Counted from the first letter of the stretch, positions 8,635 to 17,902 are shown. The stretch: DNA of 64,000 nt from Pseudoneobacillus rhizosphaerae (GCF_917563885.1 NZ_CAKJTG010000001.1:124001-188000), one strand, 5' to 3'. The notes: generated by a model not told the origin, from the letters alone. Made by a program: numbers and translations.

Positions 8635-9246
8635 CTACTTTTTCCGTATCATTTCAAATGTATCTGTTAACGGTTTAGTAAATGTCTGTCCCGCCATCCT
8701 ACCTACTGGCAATAATTTTTCCGTTAAAATTCGTCCTTTATCATAAAGCTCATCTTGAATGTGAACATGAACTACCTTCCCAATGACCAGACTTCCTGCC
8801 CCTGCTTGACTACCGAAATCTAATGATTCAAATAACTCACACTCTAGTTGAACCTTTGATTCGGCGATCCGAGGTACTTTTACACAAACGCTATCTAGCT
8901 TGGTCAGTCCCGAAAACTCAAATTCATCGATTTCTGGTGGTAATTCTTTACCACATTCATTCATTTTTTCAACAAATTCTTCACTAACAATATTAATGAC
9001 AAATTGCTTTGTATTTTCAATATTGACGAGCGTATCCTTCTTTTTTCCATCCGTACCTCGGCGCATTGGTGAAAAGCAAACTAACATGGGATCTGCACAT
9101 ATGGCAGTAAAAAAGCTAAAGGGTGCAGCATTTGCTATACCGTTTTTATCTATTGTACTTACAAACGCAATCGGTCTTGGTAGGATGGAGCCTACTAGTA
9201 ACTTGTATGCATCTTTCCAATCAAGTGAGGCTGGATTGACTTCCAT
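8635..9246 (-). CDS. Flavin reductase-like domain protein
   Basis: A 203-residue member of the flavin reductase-like (DIM6/NTAB) family, which binds FMN and often supplies reduced flavin to oxygenases. The start at 9246 (MEVNPASLDW) is chosen because AGGAGG lies 8 bases upstream. The FMN-binding core PRPIAFVSTIDKNGIANAAPFSFF (residues 23-46) and SPMRRGTDGKKKDT (about 57-70) are typical. It overlaps the end of the aminotransferase gene by 26 bases, so coupling is likely. Homologues often sit in homogentisate operons of Gram-positives. Its exact job in the pathway is unknown to me; neither HPPD nor homogentisate dioxygenase needs flavin. Confidence 0.88.
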   Translation of the reverse strand: MEVNPASLDWKDAYKLLVGSILPRPIAFVSTIDKNGIANAAPFSFFTAICADPMLVCFSPMRRGTDGKKKDTLVNIENTKQFVINIVSEEFVEKMNECGKELPPEIDEFEFSGLTKLDSVCVKVPRIAESKVQLECELFESLDFGSQAGAGSLVIGKVVHVHIQDELYDKGRILTEKLLPVGRMAGQTFTKPLTDTFEMIRKK

Positions 9247-10351
9247 TATTGGCAACCTCCTCTTTTGTGTATAGGCCATCAAAAACATCTAATAAGGTTT
9301 CGTGATCTTCACGAGTTCCTAATGTTAACCGCATACTTCCATTGAATTGAGGAAACGGAAAGAAACGTGAGACGATTCCCTGTTGTAAAAGACGCTCGTT
9401 GAGACTCTCTATTTCACCAAGATTATAGATAAAAAGGAAGTTTGTTTGCGATGGGAAAAATGATAAATTCTGTTCAGATAAACGTCTAGAGAGATAATTA
9501 CGCTCAATTAGATTTTTCTCAGCACAATCTTTTACAAAGGGCTGATCCTTAAGGGCCACTATGGCAGCGTTTTGTCCGAGTTTATTGACATTAAAAACTT
9601 CCTTAACTTTGATGAGTTGCTCCATAACTGTCGGATGCATGATCCCATATCCAACACGAAGGGCCGCTAATCCGTAGATTTTAGAAAACGTTCTTAATAG
9701 GACTAGATTAGGATGTTCCATCAGTAATGTAATGGAATCTATTTTTTGATGTTGTTCCATATATTCATCGTATGCTTCATCCAGTACAACTAAAATATGA
9801 GCTGGAATCTTTTGAATAAATTTCTTTAATTCTGATGGATCTACACATGTACCTGTTGGATTGTTTGGGTTACAGATAAAAATCATTTTTGTACGGTCAC
9901 TAATAGCTTCATACATTGCTTGTAAGTCATGCGTCCCTTCTACGATTGGGACAAAAACAGGTAATCCACCTTCGATCATGACATTTGATTTATAGATTGG
10001 AAAAGTAATGTCAGCCATTATCGCTTCATCCCCATCGGAAATAAACGCTCTTGTTAGTAAACGTATTAACTCTTCAGAGCCATTTCCAATTAAAAAATAA
10101 TTCTTAGGGACTTTATGTTGATAGGAAAGCTGTTCACAGAGCCTCTCTGTCGTTGCATCTGGATATAGGGATAAGGAATGGAGTGAGCTCCGTAATGCCT
10201 CTGTAACTTTTGAAGAGAAACCATAAACATTTTCATTATCTGACATCTTTCTTAGTTTTTTAGGTTGATATTTACTTTGAATATCCTCTAATGTCATGCC
10301 TATTGGGTATGGCTTTAGTTGTTCAATTTGTTTCTTAGGCTTTATACTCAT
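9221..10351 (-). CDS. HisC-like class I/II aminotransferase (probably aromatic amino acid aminotransferase)
   Basis: A 376-residue PLP enzyme of fold type I. The PLP lysine lies in LLRTFSKIYGLAALRVGYG (about residues 220-238). ICNPNNPTGT (about 159-168) and VVLDEAYDEY (about 190-199) are the usual cofactor contacts. By family it resembles histidinol-phosphate aminotransferase, whose close relatives also transaminate tyrosine and phenylalanine. Sitting directly after hppD (about 50 bases) and before the homogentisate genes, it most likely makes 4-hydroxyphenylpyruvate from tyrosine here, not histidinol phosphate. No his genes are nearby. Confidence 0.9.
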   Translation of the reverse strand: MSIKPKKQIEQLKPYPIGMTLEDIQSKYQPKKLRKMSDNENVYGFSSKVTEALRSSLHSLSLYPDATTERLCEQLSYQHKVPKNYFLIGNGSEELIRLLTRAFISDGDEAIMADITFPIYKSNVMIEGGLPVFVPIVEGTHDLQAMYEAISDRTKMIFICNPNNPTGTCVDPSELKKFIQKIPAHILVVLDEAYDEYMEQHQKIDSITLLMEHPNLVLLRTFSKIYGLAALRVGYGIMHPTVMEQLIKVKEVFNVNKLGQNAAIVALKDQPFVKDCAEKNLIERNYLSRRLSEQNLSFFPSQTNFLFIYNLGEIESLNERLLQQGIVSRFFPFPQFNGSMRLTLGTREDHETLLDVFDGLYTKEEVANNGSQSSLT

Positions 10352-10366
10352 CTGAACACCTCAGGT

Positions 10367-10391
10367 AAGGGAGGAAAACATTCCCTCCCTT
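10367..10391. other. Intra-operon hairpin between hppD and aminotransferase gene
   Basis: AAGGGAGG (10367-10374) pairs perfectly with CCTCCCTT (10384-10391) around a 9-base loop. No T-run follows on the minus strand, so it is more likely an RNA stability or processing element than a terminator. Confidence 0.5.
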
Positions 10392-10400
10392 TAAATGGAT

Positions 10401-11519
10401 TTATAAATTTCCGCGTCTTGCTTGCTCACGTTCAATTGATTCAAATAATGCTTTAAAGTTTCCTTCTCCGAACCCTCTTGCCCCTTTACGCTGGATAATT
10501 TCCATGAATAGAGTGGGTCTGTCAACAATAGGCTTTGTGAAAATTTGTAAAAGATAGCCTTCATCATCTCGATCTACTAATATATTAAGCTCACGAATTT
10601 GATCGATGGACTCATCGATTTTTCCAACACGTTCCGATAACATTTCATAATAAGAATCTGGAGTCGTTAGGAACTCTACACCATTATCACGTAATACTCT
10701 TACCGTTTCGCAAATATCCTCTGTTAAAATCGCAAGATGCTGTACCCCAGGTCCATTATAAAATTCTAGATATTCTTGGATTTGAGACTTTCTTTTCCCT
10801 TCAGCTGGTTCATTAATTGGGAATTTGATACGTCCCCCATTATGCATTACCTTTGACATTAAGGCTGAATATTCTGTTGTAATATCTTTGTCTGTAAAAT
10901 GCTTCATCTCTTTAAAGCCCATTACATTTGCATAATAATCCACCCATTCAGGCATTCTTTCTACGTTGCCAACGACGTGGTCCACTGCGATTAACCCAGC
11001 ATCTTTAATGGGCATCGTTCCACCATCAATTGGTTCAAACCCTGGCATAAATGTCCCTTTATAGTTTTTACGTTCGACTAAAGTATGAACAGTATCACCG
11101 TAAGTACCGATAACGGCTTTTTTAATGACACCATGTTCGTCCTTCAGTTCATAAGGCGGGGTAATGGCAATTGCTCCTCGAGAAACGGCTTCATTATAGG
11201 CTTTTTCGACATCATTAAATAATAAGGCGATATCTTTAACACCGTCACCGTGTTGCTTTACAAATTGCGAGACCCTAGTATCTTCTTTTAATGAGCCGGT
11301 GATCACAAGTCGAATTTTTCGTTGTTGAAGAACATAAGAAACTGTTTCACGATTGCCTGTTTCTAATCCTGAATAAGCGACAGGTGTAAATCCGAATGCA
11401 GTACAAAAATAGTGACATGCCTGTTTAGCATTTCCTGTATAGATTTCTAAATAATCAACATCGATAACTGGAAAAAAGTCTTCTACTTTTTGATTTGTTG
11501 CGGCTGTCTTTTCTTTCAT
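10401..11519 (-). CDS. hppD: 4-hydroxyphenylpyruvate dioxygenase
   Basis: Non-heme Fe(II) enzyme that converts 4-hydroxyphenylpyruvate to homogentisate. The 372 residues match the bacterial enzyme. It has two VOC domains. The iron ligands are in IAVDHVVGN (about 177-185, His), GVQHLAILTED (about 264-274, His) and RPTLFMEIIQRKG (about 336-348, Glu). The C-terminal helix GARGFGEGNFKALFESIE is the family gate helix. It lies 19 bases downstream of the dihydrolipoyl dehydrogenase gene, so tyrosine catabolism continues straight on from the 2-oxoacid dehydrogenase operon. Confidence 0.97.
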   Translation of the reverse strand: MKEKTAATNQKVEDFFPVIDVDYLEIYTGNAKQACHYFCTAFGFTPVAYSGLETGNRETVSYVLQQRKIRLVITGSLKEDTRVSQFVKQHGDGVKDIALLFNDVEKAYNEAVSRGAIAITPPYELKDEHGVIKKAVIGTYGDTVHTLVERKNYKGTFMPGFEPIDGGTMPIKDAGLIAVDHVVGNVERMPEWVDYYANVMGFKEMKHFTDKDITTEYSALMSKVMHNGGRIKFPINEPAEGKRKSQIQEYLEFYNGPGVQHLAILTEDICETVRVLRDNGVEFLTTPDSYYEMLSERVGKIDESIDQIRELNILVDRDDEGYLLQIFTKPIVDRPTLFMEIIQRKGARGFGEGNFKALFESIEREQARRGNL

Positions 11520-11538
11520 TATTAATTCCTCCTATAAG

Positions 11539-12972
11539 TTAAGTAGTTACTTTCTTTTGTGTTTTTTGTGGTGGAAGGTGAATCGCTTCACTATTAAGCG
11601 AATCCATTGCCTCGAGTATTCCTTCATTCATACTGGGGTGAGGGTAGAAAGGGAATTTTATGTCTTCTTCTCTCGCAACCATCTCTAACGACAGTATGCC
11701 GCTAGAGATCATTTCGATAGCCCCTTCTCCCATCATATGGACACCTAATATAGTTTCATTTTCTAAATGGGAAATGACCTTCACAAAACCATCTTTCTTA
11801 CCTAATAATGTGGCAAACCCGTTACTCGCTAAAGGGAATTTCCCTACTTTTACTGGGATTCCTTCAACTCTAGCCCCTTCCTCGGTTAAACCGACCGAAG
11901 CAATGGGTGGCTGGAAATGAACAATTTTAGGGATATAGTTAGCATCATATTCTGGATGCTTTCCTGCGATAGCCTCTGCAGCTACTTTACCCTGGGTAAT
12001 CGCTTTCACTGCTAAAGCAGGTCCTTCAGTGACATCCCCAATTGCATAGATGGTTGGAACCATTGTTTGACACTGCTTATTTACATGAATATAACCGGTA
12101 TCTGTTAAAGTGACGCCTATCTTTTCAATACCTAGTTCCTTTATGTTTGGAATTCTGGGTATTAAAAGTAGTAAATGAGTTGCGTTAAGGCTAATTTTTT
12201 CTTCTTGGATATTTAATTCAACTAAGAGTTCCTCATTAGAAGAATGGGCATTAATAAGTTGGACATTACGCAAAACTTGAATTTTCTTCTTTTTTAATAT
12301 CCGTTTTATCTCTTTTTCAATGGAGGAATCATACCCAAATTCCTCTTTTTCTAGTAAAATTGTGACCTCGGACCCAAAAGCTTGAAAGGCCATCCCCATT
12401 TCAAGGGCTATTTCATTAACCCCGTAAACTATTAAGTGTTTTGGAATTTCTGAAATTTGTGGGATCATTCCTGAATGAAAAATCGTTTTCCCATTAGGTT
12501 GGATTCCTAGAGATTTTGACGGTAGGGATCCAGTAGCGATGATGGCTTGATTAAATTGCAAAACCTCATAATGCTCTTCGATTTCTACGCCAATTCGATT
12601 TTCACTTAAAAAATAGCCAGTTCCATTTAATAGCTCGATTTTATTTGCTTGGATTAAGGCTTTGACACCATTTTGTAATTGGGCAATGACTTTCTTCTGA
12701 TAGGATCTGAGTTTTTGATAATCAAAGTTAGGTAAAGAATCGCCAATTCCCATTTCGTGACTATCTTTAAAGAGATTTAGCCTTGAAGCGGCTGCTGTGA
12801 ACACTTTTGAAGGGATACAACCTTCATTTAAACAAACTCCACCTAACTCTTTTTTTTCAATTAATGTTACTTTTTTTCCGAGTTGTGCTGCGCGGATTGC
12901 AGCATGGTAACCACCTGGACCACCGCCAATAATGACAACATCCTTCTCATGGGCAAGCTCACCGACAACCAT
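11539..12972 (-). CDS. lpdA: Dihydrolipoyl dehydrogenase (E3) of the 2-oxoacid dehydrogenase complex
   Basis: FAD enzyme that reoxidises the lipoyl groups of the E2 subunit and passes electrons to NAD+. Length 477 residues. The FAD motif VVIIGGGPGGYHAA (about residues 12-25), the redox disulfide GGVCLNEGCIPSK (about 44-56), the second FAD motif TIYAIGDVTEGPALA (about 307-321) and the C-terminal HPSMNEGILEA active-site His-Glu pair are all present. The start ATG overlaps the E2 stop by one base. It is fourth in the E1a-E1b-E2-E3 set, so it is a dedicated E3 and not the housekeeping pyruvate dehydrogenase one. Confidence 0.94.
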   Translation of the reverse strand: MVVGELAHEKDVVIIGGGPGGYHAAIRAAQLGKKVTLIEKKELGGVCLNEGCIPSKVFTAAASRLNLFKDSHEMGIGDSLPNFDYQKLRSYQKKVIAQLQNGVKALIQANKIELLNGTGYFLSENRIGVEIEEHYEVLQFNQAIIATGSLPSKSLGIQPNGKTIFHSGMIPQISEIPKHLIVYGVNEIALEMGMAFQAFGSEVTILLEKEEFGYDSSIEKEIKRILKKKKIQVLRNVQLINAHSSNEELLVELNIQEEKISLNATHLLLLIPRIPNIKELGIEKIGVTLTDTGYIHVNKQCQTMVPTIYAIGDVTEGPALAVKAITQGKVAAEAIAGKHPEYDANYIPKIVHFQPPIASVGLTEEGARVEGIPVKVGKFPLASNGFATLLGKKDGFVKVISHLENETILGVHMMGEGAIEMISSGILSLEMVAREEDIKFPFYPHPSMNEGILEAMDSLNSEAIHLPPQKTQKKVTT

Positions 12973-14165
12973 TACACCAACTCCAATAACATTAAGTTTG
13001 GATTTTCAATGAGCGTTGTTAATCGGTTTGTAAATGCTACCGCAGTTGCCCCATCTGCTACTCGATGATCAAAGGACATCGAGATATTCATGATGGAGCG
13101 AATAACGATTTGATCATCTTCTGTTACAACTGGCCTCTTCTTTGTTTTATGGAAGGAAACGAGAGCTACCTCTGGATGTTGAATAATTGGAGTTGCTCCA
13201 ATACTGCCGCCTAATGGACCTACGTTGCTGATAGTGAAAGTTCCACCACTAATATCCTTAAGGGTGAGTTGATTTTGCAATGCTTTCTCGGTAAGCTGCT
13301 TCAATTCAATATGGAGTGTTTCAATTGATTTTTGCTCCACGTTTCGAATAACAGGAACCATTAAACCGTCTGGTGTATCGATGGCAACACCAATGTGATG
13401 TTCTTTTTTTAACTGGATTGACTCTTGTTCTTCTAGTAAACTTGCATTAAATATTGGGAACTCTTTTAAACTTATGGATATAGCTTTTAAGAAGAAGACG
13501 GTTGCTGTAATGTTTCGGTTCCTATTTTTTAATTCATGACGAAACTCTAATAAGTTGCTTACATCGATTTCCTCGAAATGAGTACAATGTGCAATCGTAT
13601 GAAGTGATTGAACCATTTTTTTAGCGATATGCTTTCGTTTTCCGCGGAAAGGAATAATGTCTTGTTGGATGGTTGAGGTTTCTTGGATGTTAAATGGCTC
13701 AGTCATGTTTTGTTCTTCAACTTGGATACTAGCTTCTATCGGTGTAGATTGATTTTGTATATATCGATAAACGTCTTCATCCGTTATTCTACCTGCTGGA
13801 CCTGTGCCAAAAATATCCTCAATAGGAATACCGTTTTCACGGGCAATTTTTCGAGTATATGGAGTGGCCATGACTCTAGTTGTGTTTGATATTGTGGTTA
13901 TTGGAACTTGCACCGTTGTATTTATTTCTTTTTCTAGAATTAAAAGGGTTGTACCAACTGGAATGTTTTCACCAGCTAGGGCTTTGATTTCCTTAATAAT
14001 ACCCGCTGCTGGAGCAGGGATTTCTGCTGTCATTTTATCTGTTTGTACTTCGAGTAATGGTTGGTCGGCTTTAACAACATCACCAGGTTTGACAAAAAAA
14101 CAATTGATGGTTGCTTCGGCCATCCCTTCGCCAATATCACTAAGCTTTACCTCCAAAAATTTCAC
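12972..14165 (-). CDS. Dihydrolipoamide acyltransferase (E2) of the 2-oxoacid dehydrogenase complex
   Basis: Core acyltransferase that moves the acyl group from lipoyl to CoA. Three domains are visible: one lipoyl domain with the lipoylated Lys in VQTDKMTAEIPAP (Lys about residue 44), a peripheral-subunit-binding domain (ATPYTRKIARENGIPIEDIFGTGPAGRITDEDV, about 99-131) and the catalytic domain ending in SMSFDHRVADGA (about 365-376) with the catalytic His and Asp. The single lipoyl domain and 397-residue length fit branched-chain or similar E2s. It starts 4 bases after the E1-beta stop. Acyl specificity is not readable from these motifs; the neighbours suggest branched-chain or aryl substrates. 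Confidence 0.93.
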   Translation of the reverse strand: MKFLEVKLSDIGEGMAEATINCFFVKPGDVVKADQPLLEVQTDKMTAEIPAPAAGIIKEIKALAGENIPVGTTLLILEKEINTTVQVPITTISNTTRVMATPYTRKIARENGIPIEDIFGTGPAGRITDEDVYRYIQNQSTPIEASIQVEEQNMTEPFNIQETSTIQQDIIPFRGKRKHIAKKMVQSLHTIAHCTHFEEIDVSNLLEFRHELKNRNRNITATVFFLKAISISLKEFPIFNASLLEEQESIQLKKEHHIGVAIDTPDGLMVPVIRNVEQKSIETLHIELKQLTEKALQNQLTLKDISGGTFTISNVGPLGGSIGATPIIQHPEVALVSFHKTKKRPVVTEDDQIVIRSIMNISMSFDHRVADGATAVAFTNRLTTLIENPNLMLLELV

Positions 14166-14169
14166 CTCA

Positions 14170-15168
14170 CTAATACTTCATTACTTTTTCAATTGCGTGA
14201 ACGACTCGTTTTGGTGTCGGTAGATAATGATCTTCAAAACCAAAATACGGAACAGGTGTATCGAAACCCGTAACTCTTTCTACTGGTGCCTTTTGGAATA
14301 AAAATGATGTGTCATTTATTATTGAAACGATGTCATTTCCTACACCGCCAGTTGCATGTGCTTCATGAACGATGACCGTTCTTCCCGTCTTTTGTACAGA
14401 TTCGGCAATTAACTCATGATCTAAAGGATAAAGTGTCCGAAGATCGAGAACATCACAGTGAATCCCTCTTACCTTCATTTGTTCGGCAGCCTTAAGGGCT
14501 ACAGGAACCATGGCTCCCCACGAAATGAGAGTGACATCTTCCCCTTCAATAAGTCTATTGCCTTTTCCGATTTCAACAATGTATTTACCATCTGGAACCT
14601 CATCACGAACCGATCTATAGCTACGCATAGGTTCTAAAAACAGAACTGGATCTGGGTCTTCGATGGCGGCAATTAACAAGCCTTTAGCATCATATGGATT
14701 AGATGGGCATACAACTTTAATACCAGGCATATGTGTGAAAATAGCCTCAGTACTGTCGCAATGGATCTCAGGGGCACGAACTCCTGCTCCATAAGGTGCA
14801 CGAATAACCATTGGAACGGTATAGTAGCCCATTGTCCGCATTCTTAATCTAGATGCATGGGTCATAATCTGTTCATAGGCAGGATAAATGAACCCTAAAA
14901 ATTGGATCTCAACAACGGGACGGAAGCCATTGACAGCCATTCCAATGGCAGCTCCAACGAAGCCAGCTTCACTTAGTGGTGTATCTAACACTCGATCTTC
15001 ACCATATTTTTCCTGGAGACCATCAGTAGCACGGAAAACTCCACCATTTTTTCCGATATCTTCTCCAAGAAGAATCACCTGTTCATTTTCTTTTAACATG
15101 GTATCCATCGCTTCATTAATGGCTTGAACAAGGGTAAGTGTTTTTGTCTGGATTACAGTATTCATCAT
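14170..15168 (-). CDS. 2-oxoacid dehydrogenase E1 component, beta subunit
   Basis: Beta subunit of the thiamine diphosphate-dependent 2-oxoacid decarboxylase. Length 332 residues from the ATG at 15168, chosen because it forms an ATGA overlap with the E1-alpha stop and follows GAGGTG; an upstream in-frame ATG at 15222 would add residues outside the family. Motifs: VILLGEDIGKNGGVFRATDGL (about 31-51), LSEAGFVGAAIGMAVNGFRPVVEIQF (about 64-89) and HEAHATGGVGND in the C-terminal domain. It works with the E1-alpha, E2 and E3 encoded around it. Confidence 0.94.
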   Translation of the reverse strand: MMNTVIQTKTLTLVQAINEAMDTMLKENEQVILLGEDIGKNGGVFRATDGLQEKYGEDRVLDTPLSEAGFVGAAIGMAVNGFRPVVEIQFLGFIYPAYEQIMTHASRLRMRTMGYYTVPMVIRAPYGAGVRAPEIHCDSTEAIFTHMPGIKVVCPSNPYDAKGLLIAAIEDPDPVLFLEPMRSYRSVRDEVPDGKYIVEIGKGNRLIEGEDVTLISWGAMVPVALKAAEQMKVRGIHCDVLDLRTLYPLDHELIAESVQKTGRTVIVHEAHATGGVGNDIVSIINDTSFLFQKAPVERVTGFDTPVPYFGFEDHYLPTPKRVVHAIEKVMKY

Positions 15169-16232
15169 GGATTCACCTCTAGTAATCTCAAATACTCTTC
15201 TTTTTGCTTTTGGATACCCCATGTTGGTTCAGCAAAAACATGATCAAAAATATCCGCAGGATTGGCCACTGGAAATTCTTCCATTTCTTGAACTGCTAAA
15301 TCAATTTCAGCTTGTGCAGCTTCTTCGATTTCATTAATCCAGTGTTCATCATACATCCCTTCATTCTTCATAAAGTGTTCGATTCTCAATAACGGATCCA
15401 TGGTATGGCGGCGCTGTTGACTCTCTGTTTGATCACGGTATTTTGATGGGTCATCAGCAGTAGTATGTGCTCCGTATCTCCATGTCACAGCCTCAATTAA
15501 GGTTGGCCCTTGCCCTTGTCTTGCTCGTTCTAGCGCTTTCAATGTTTCAAAATAAACCACAAAGATATCATTACCATCAATACGAACGCCGGGTATATCA
15601 TAGGCTAATGCTTTTTGCGCAATCGTTTGACTGCTCATTTGTTTATTAATTGGCACTGAAATCGCATAACCATTGTTTTGGTTAAACAGAACAACAGGTG
15701 CCTTCATGACGCTAGCAAAATTGATTCCTTCATGAAAGTCTCCTTCAGAAGTGGCTCCGTCCCCAAAATAAACAATGGCTGCATTTTTTGTACCCTTTCT
15801 CTTTTCAGCATATGCTGCACCAGCCGCGTGAGGAATTTGCGTTGCAATCGGAATGGCTGGTGGAAAGATTTTCTTTCCTTCAGGGGGAATACAGCCTTCA
15901 TTCCGCCCATTCCAGAAAAGTAAAATATTACGCAAAGAATGACCAAATGTCATTGCGGCACCATGGTCGCGATAGGTTGGAAAAAGCCAATCATCCTGTT
16001 GTAAGGCTAGTGCACTACCGACTTGTGCTGCTTCTTGTCCTTCAAATGGGGCATAGGTCCCGATACGTCCTTGGCGTTGGAGACTTATTGCTTTACGGTC
16101 AAAGGTGCGGATTCGAACACAGTGCTGATAAAAATTCTTCACTAGTTCTGTTGTGATTTGTGAACGTATGTCCTTATTTAAAATTTTTCCATTTTCATCT
16201 AAGAATTGTTGGATTGGAAATTGTTTTATCAT
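15165..16232 (-). CDS. 2-oxoacid dehydrogenase E1 component, alpha subunit
   Basis: Alpha subunit that binds thiamine diphosphate and decarboxylates a 2-oxoacid. Length 355 residues. The ThDP/Mg motif is GDGATSEGDFHEGINFASVMK...NN (about 157-185), and the phosphorylation-loop region YRYGAH equivalent is WRYGAHTTADDPSKYRD (about 260-276). It is the first E1 gene, 31 bases after the phenylalanine dehydrogenase gene. Because a phenylalanine dehydrogenase feeds it and a phenylacetyl-CoA pathway lies a few kb upstream, phenylpyruvate is a plausible substrate; branched-chain 2-oxoacids are the conventional alternative. The sequence alone does not decide. Confidence 0.93.
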   Translation of the reverse strand: MIKQFPIQQFLDENGKILNKDIRSQITTELVKNFYQHCVRIRTFDRKAISLQRQGRIGTYAPFEGQEAAQVGSALALQQDDWLFPTYRDHGAAMTFGHSLRNILLFWNGRNEGCIPPEGKKIFPPAIPIATQIPHAAGAAYAEKRKGTKNAAIVYFGDGATSEGDFHEGINFASVMKAPVVLFNQNNGYAISVPINKQMSSQTIAQKALAYDIPGVRIDGNDIFVVYFETLKALERARQGQGPTLIEAVTWRYGAHTTADDPSKYRDQTESQQRRHTMDPLLRIEHFMKNEGMYDEHWINEIEEAAQAEIDLAVQEMEEFPVANPADIFDHVFAEPTWGIQKQKEEYLRLLEVNP

Positions 16233-16263
16233 TAGAACACTCCTTTAAGGGAAAAATAATTCG

Positions 16264-17370
16264 CTATGTCCTTACATCCCATTTAGGACGTTTCATATGG
16301 GAGAAAAAGCTATTGCGACGGGTTCTAGTTTCGATACGTTTCTCACAGAAAGAGTTTGCTGCTTCTACGGTAGTAATTCCTGAATCAACCGTGTGACTGT
16401 AAATATCAAGTAAAGAGCTGTAAATGGCTTTCGTTTTACGAAGGACACGATCTTTGTTTGGGGTATATAATTCATCGGCAACTTGAATTAATCCACCAGC
16501 GTTTACGATATAATCAGGTGCATAGAGAATTCCTTTTTCATGAAGAGTCTTGCCATGACGTACCTCGAGTAATTGATTATTGGCCGATCCAACAACCGAT
16601 TGAACCTTCAATTGTGGAATCGTATCGTCATTGATAATCCCACCTAAAGCACAAGGAACAAAGACATCCGCTGGGCAACTATAAATTTCCTCACTTGAAA
16701 CTACTTTGATACCTGTACCTAACTCTTTTGCTTTTTTTACTAATTGGTCAATCGCATTTTGATCGATGTCCGTTACATAAAGGTCTGCCCCACTTTCCAA
16801 TAACCGTTCGGCTACTTTATAGCCTACTTTTCCAAGACCTTGAATGGAATAGCTCCGATTGGCTAAATCCGTTGTTCCCCACAAAAATTGATTGGAAGCT
16901 TGAATGCCGTAAATAACACCGTGAGCAGTTGGAATCGAAGAATCTCCACTTCCTCCATACGCTTCGTCAACTCCGACAATACAGTTTGTTTCTTTTAAAG
17001 CATGGACAAAATCGTCTGTAGTTGTCCCCATATCCGTCCCCGTATAAAAACGACCATTTAAGGATTCAACAAATTGGCCAAAAGCGCGAAACAGCTCTGG
17101 ACTTTTATCCTTATGTGGATCCCCGATAATAACTGATTTCCCACCACCAAAATCAACATCCGCTGCCGCGCATTTATAGGTCATTCCTTTAGACAATCTT
17201 AATACATCTTCTAAAGCTGCCTCTTCACTCTTATATGGAAACATGCGGCAACCGCCTAAGGCAGGACCAAGTCGAGTACTATGTATGGCAATAATCGCAC
17301 GTAATCCAGTAGTTTCGTCATTACAAAAAACCACCTGCTCATGCTCACGAATCTTCTCAAACACATTCAT
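16264..17370 (-). CDS. pdh: Phenylalanine dehydrogenase (Glu/Leu/Phe/Val dehydrogenase family)
   Basis: NAD-dependent oxidative deaminase of an amino acid to its 2-oxoacid. The 368 residues contain the family core GPALGGCRM (35-43), KGMTYK (61-66), [15 protein letters not shown] (71-85) and a Rossmann motif [11 protein letters not shown] (176-186). It reads FYTGTDMG around Gly111 and [12 protein letters not shown] around Leu294. In Bacillus sphaericus phenylalanine dehydrogenase the equivalent Gly and Leu (Gly124, Leu307) enlarge the pocket, while leucine dehydrogenase has Ala and Val. The overall wording ([28 protein letters not shown]) also follows phenylalanine dehydrogenase. Start ATG follows AGGAGG. 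It heads the run of genes down to hmgA. An automated call of leucine dehydrogenase would be understandable but is less likely. Confidence 0.85.
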   Translation of the reverse strand: MNVFEKIREHEQVVFCNDETTGLRAIIAIHSTRLGPALGGCRMFPYKSEEAALEDVLRLSKGMTYKCAAADVDFGGGKSVIIGDPHKDKSPELFRAFGQFVESLNGRFYTGTDMGTTTDDFVHALKETNCIVGVDEAYGGSGDSSIPTAHGVIYGIQASNQFLWGTTDLANRSYSIQGLGKVGYKVAERLLESGADLYVTDIDQNAIDQLVKKAKELGTGIKVVSSEEIYSCPADVFVPCALGGIINDDTIPQLKVQSVVGSANNQLLEVRHGKTLHEKGILYAPDYIVNAGGLIQVADELYTPNKDRVLRKTKAIYSSLLDIYSHTVDSGITTVEAANSFCEKRIETRTRRNSFFSHMKRPKWDVRT

Positions 17371-17410
17371 AAAAAATACCTCCTAAATGTATAATGCTTT
17401 ATTTCTTTAA

Positions 17411-17437
17411 AGCACTGGGGGACTGTCCCCCAGCACT
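17411..17437. repeat. Interspersed GGGGACTGTCCCC palindrome, copy 3
   Basis: Core TGGGGGAC (17416-17423) and GTCCCCCA (17425-17432) around central T 17424, with imperfect outer arms AGCAC/GCACT and a CTTTAAAG motif further out on both sides. It lies between the FlK-like thioesterase gene and phenylalanine dehydrogenase. Confidence 0.75.
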
Positions 17438-17484
17438 TCACCGCTTTAAAGGATGTAATAGTTCTGTAAACAAAAAAACCAACC

Positions 17485-17886
17485 TCATTGGAGGCCGTTA
17501 TTTAACATTTTTGTGATTTTTCGTTTTGGTAATATGACTTGCTTAATTTCGCCGATGCCGATTAGTTCTGTGTCTCGAAAAACGGAGACCTTTGTTATTA
17601 CTATATTTCTGTCGTATTCGATTAATTCCGCAATAATAGTAAGCTTCGATCCTTCTGGAGCGGGAGCGAGGTGTTTGGCAGAAACGGCTCCTCCCATTCC
17701 TTCCTCATCTTCCTCTAAAAAGGGGAGGATAATTTTTCTTGAAGCCCATTCCATATGATAAATCATAGAAACAGTTGAATAGGTTGGATGAACCACATTA
17801 CCATCAAATTGAGCAAACATATCGGAGGATACTGTAATTTGGATTGATTCTGTTTGCCCTATATTTAATCCAGATTTCAATTCCAA
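17485..17886 (-). CDS. FlK-like hotdog-fold acyl-CoA thioesterase
   Basis: A 133-residue hotdog protein resembling the fluoroacetyl-CoA thioesterase (FlK) family. Visible features are GLNIGQTESIQITVSSDMFAQ at the N-terminus, a glutamate-containing helix MEWASRKIILPFLEEDEEGMGG (about 47-68), then the family strand SAKHLAPAPEGSKLTI (about 69-84) with its conserved His. It probably hydrolyses or screens a small acyl-CoA. It is the first gene of its minus-strand group; a perfect cre site lies just before its start. About 115 bases and a palindrome separate it from phenylalanine dehydrogenase, so it may share that transcript. A role in releasing stalled aryl-CoA is possible but unproven. Confidence 0.8.
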   Translation of the reverse strand: MELKSGLNIGQTESIQITVSSDMFAQFDGNVVHPTYSTVSMIYHMEWASRKIILPFLEEDEEGMGGAVSAKHLAPAPEGSKLTIIAELIEYDRNIVITKVSVFRDTELIGIGEIKQVILPKRKITKMLNNGLQ

Positions 17887-17902
17887 CCCTCCTAAAATAC
17901 AA

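Noticed and set aside
13804-14223. Open plus-strand frame of 139 codons antisense to the E2 gene
   Set aside because: It mirrors the conserved lipoyl domain of E2 on the other strand, has no ribosome binding site and gives no family-like protein.
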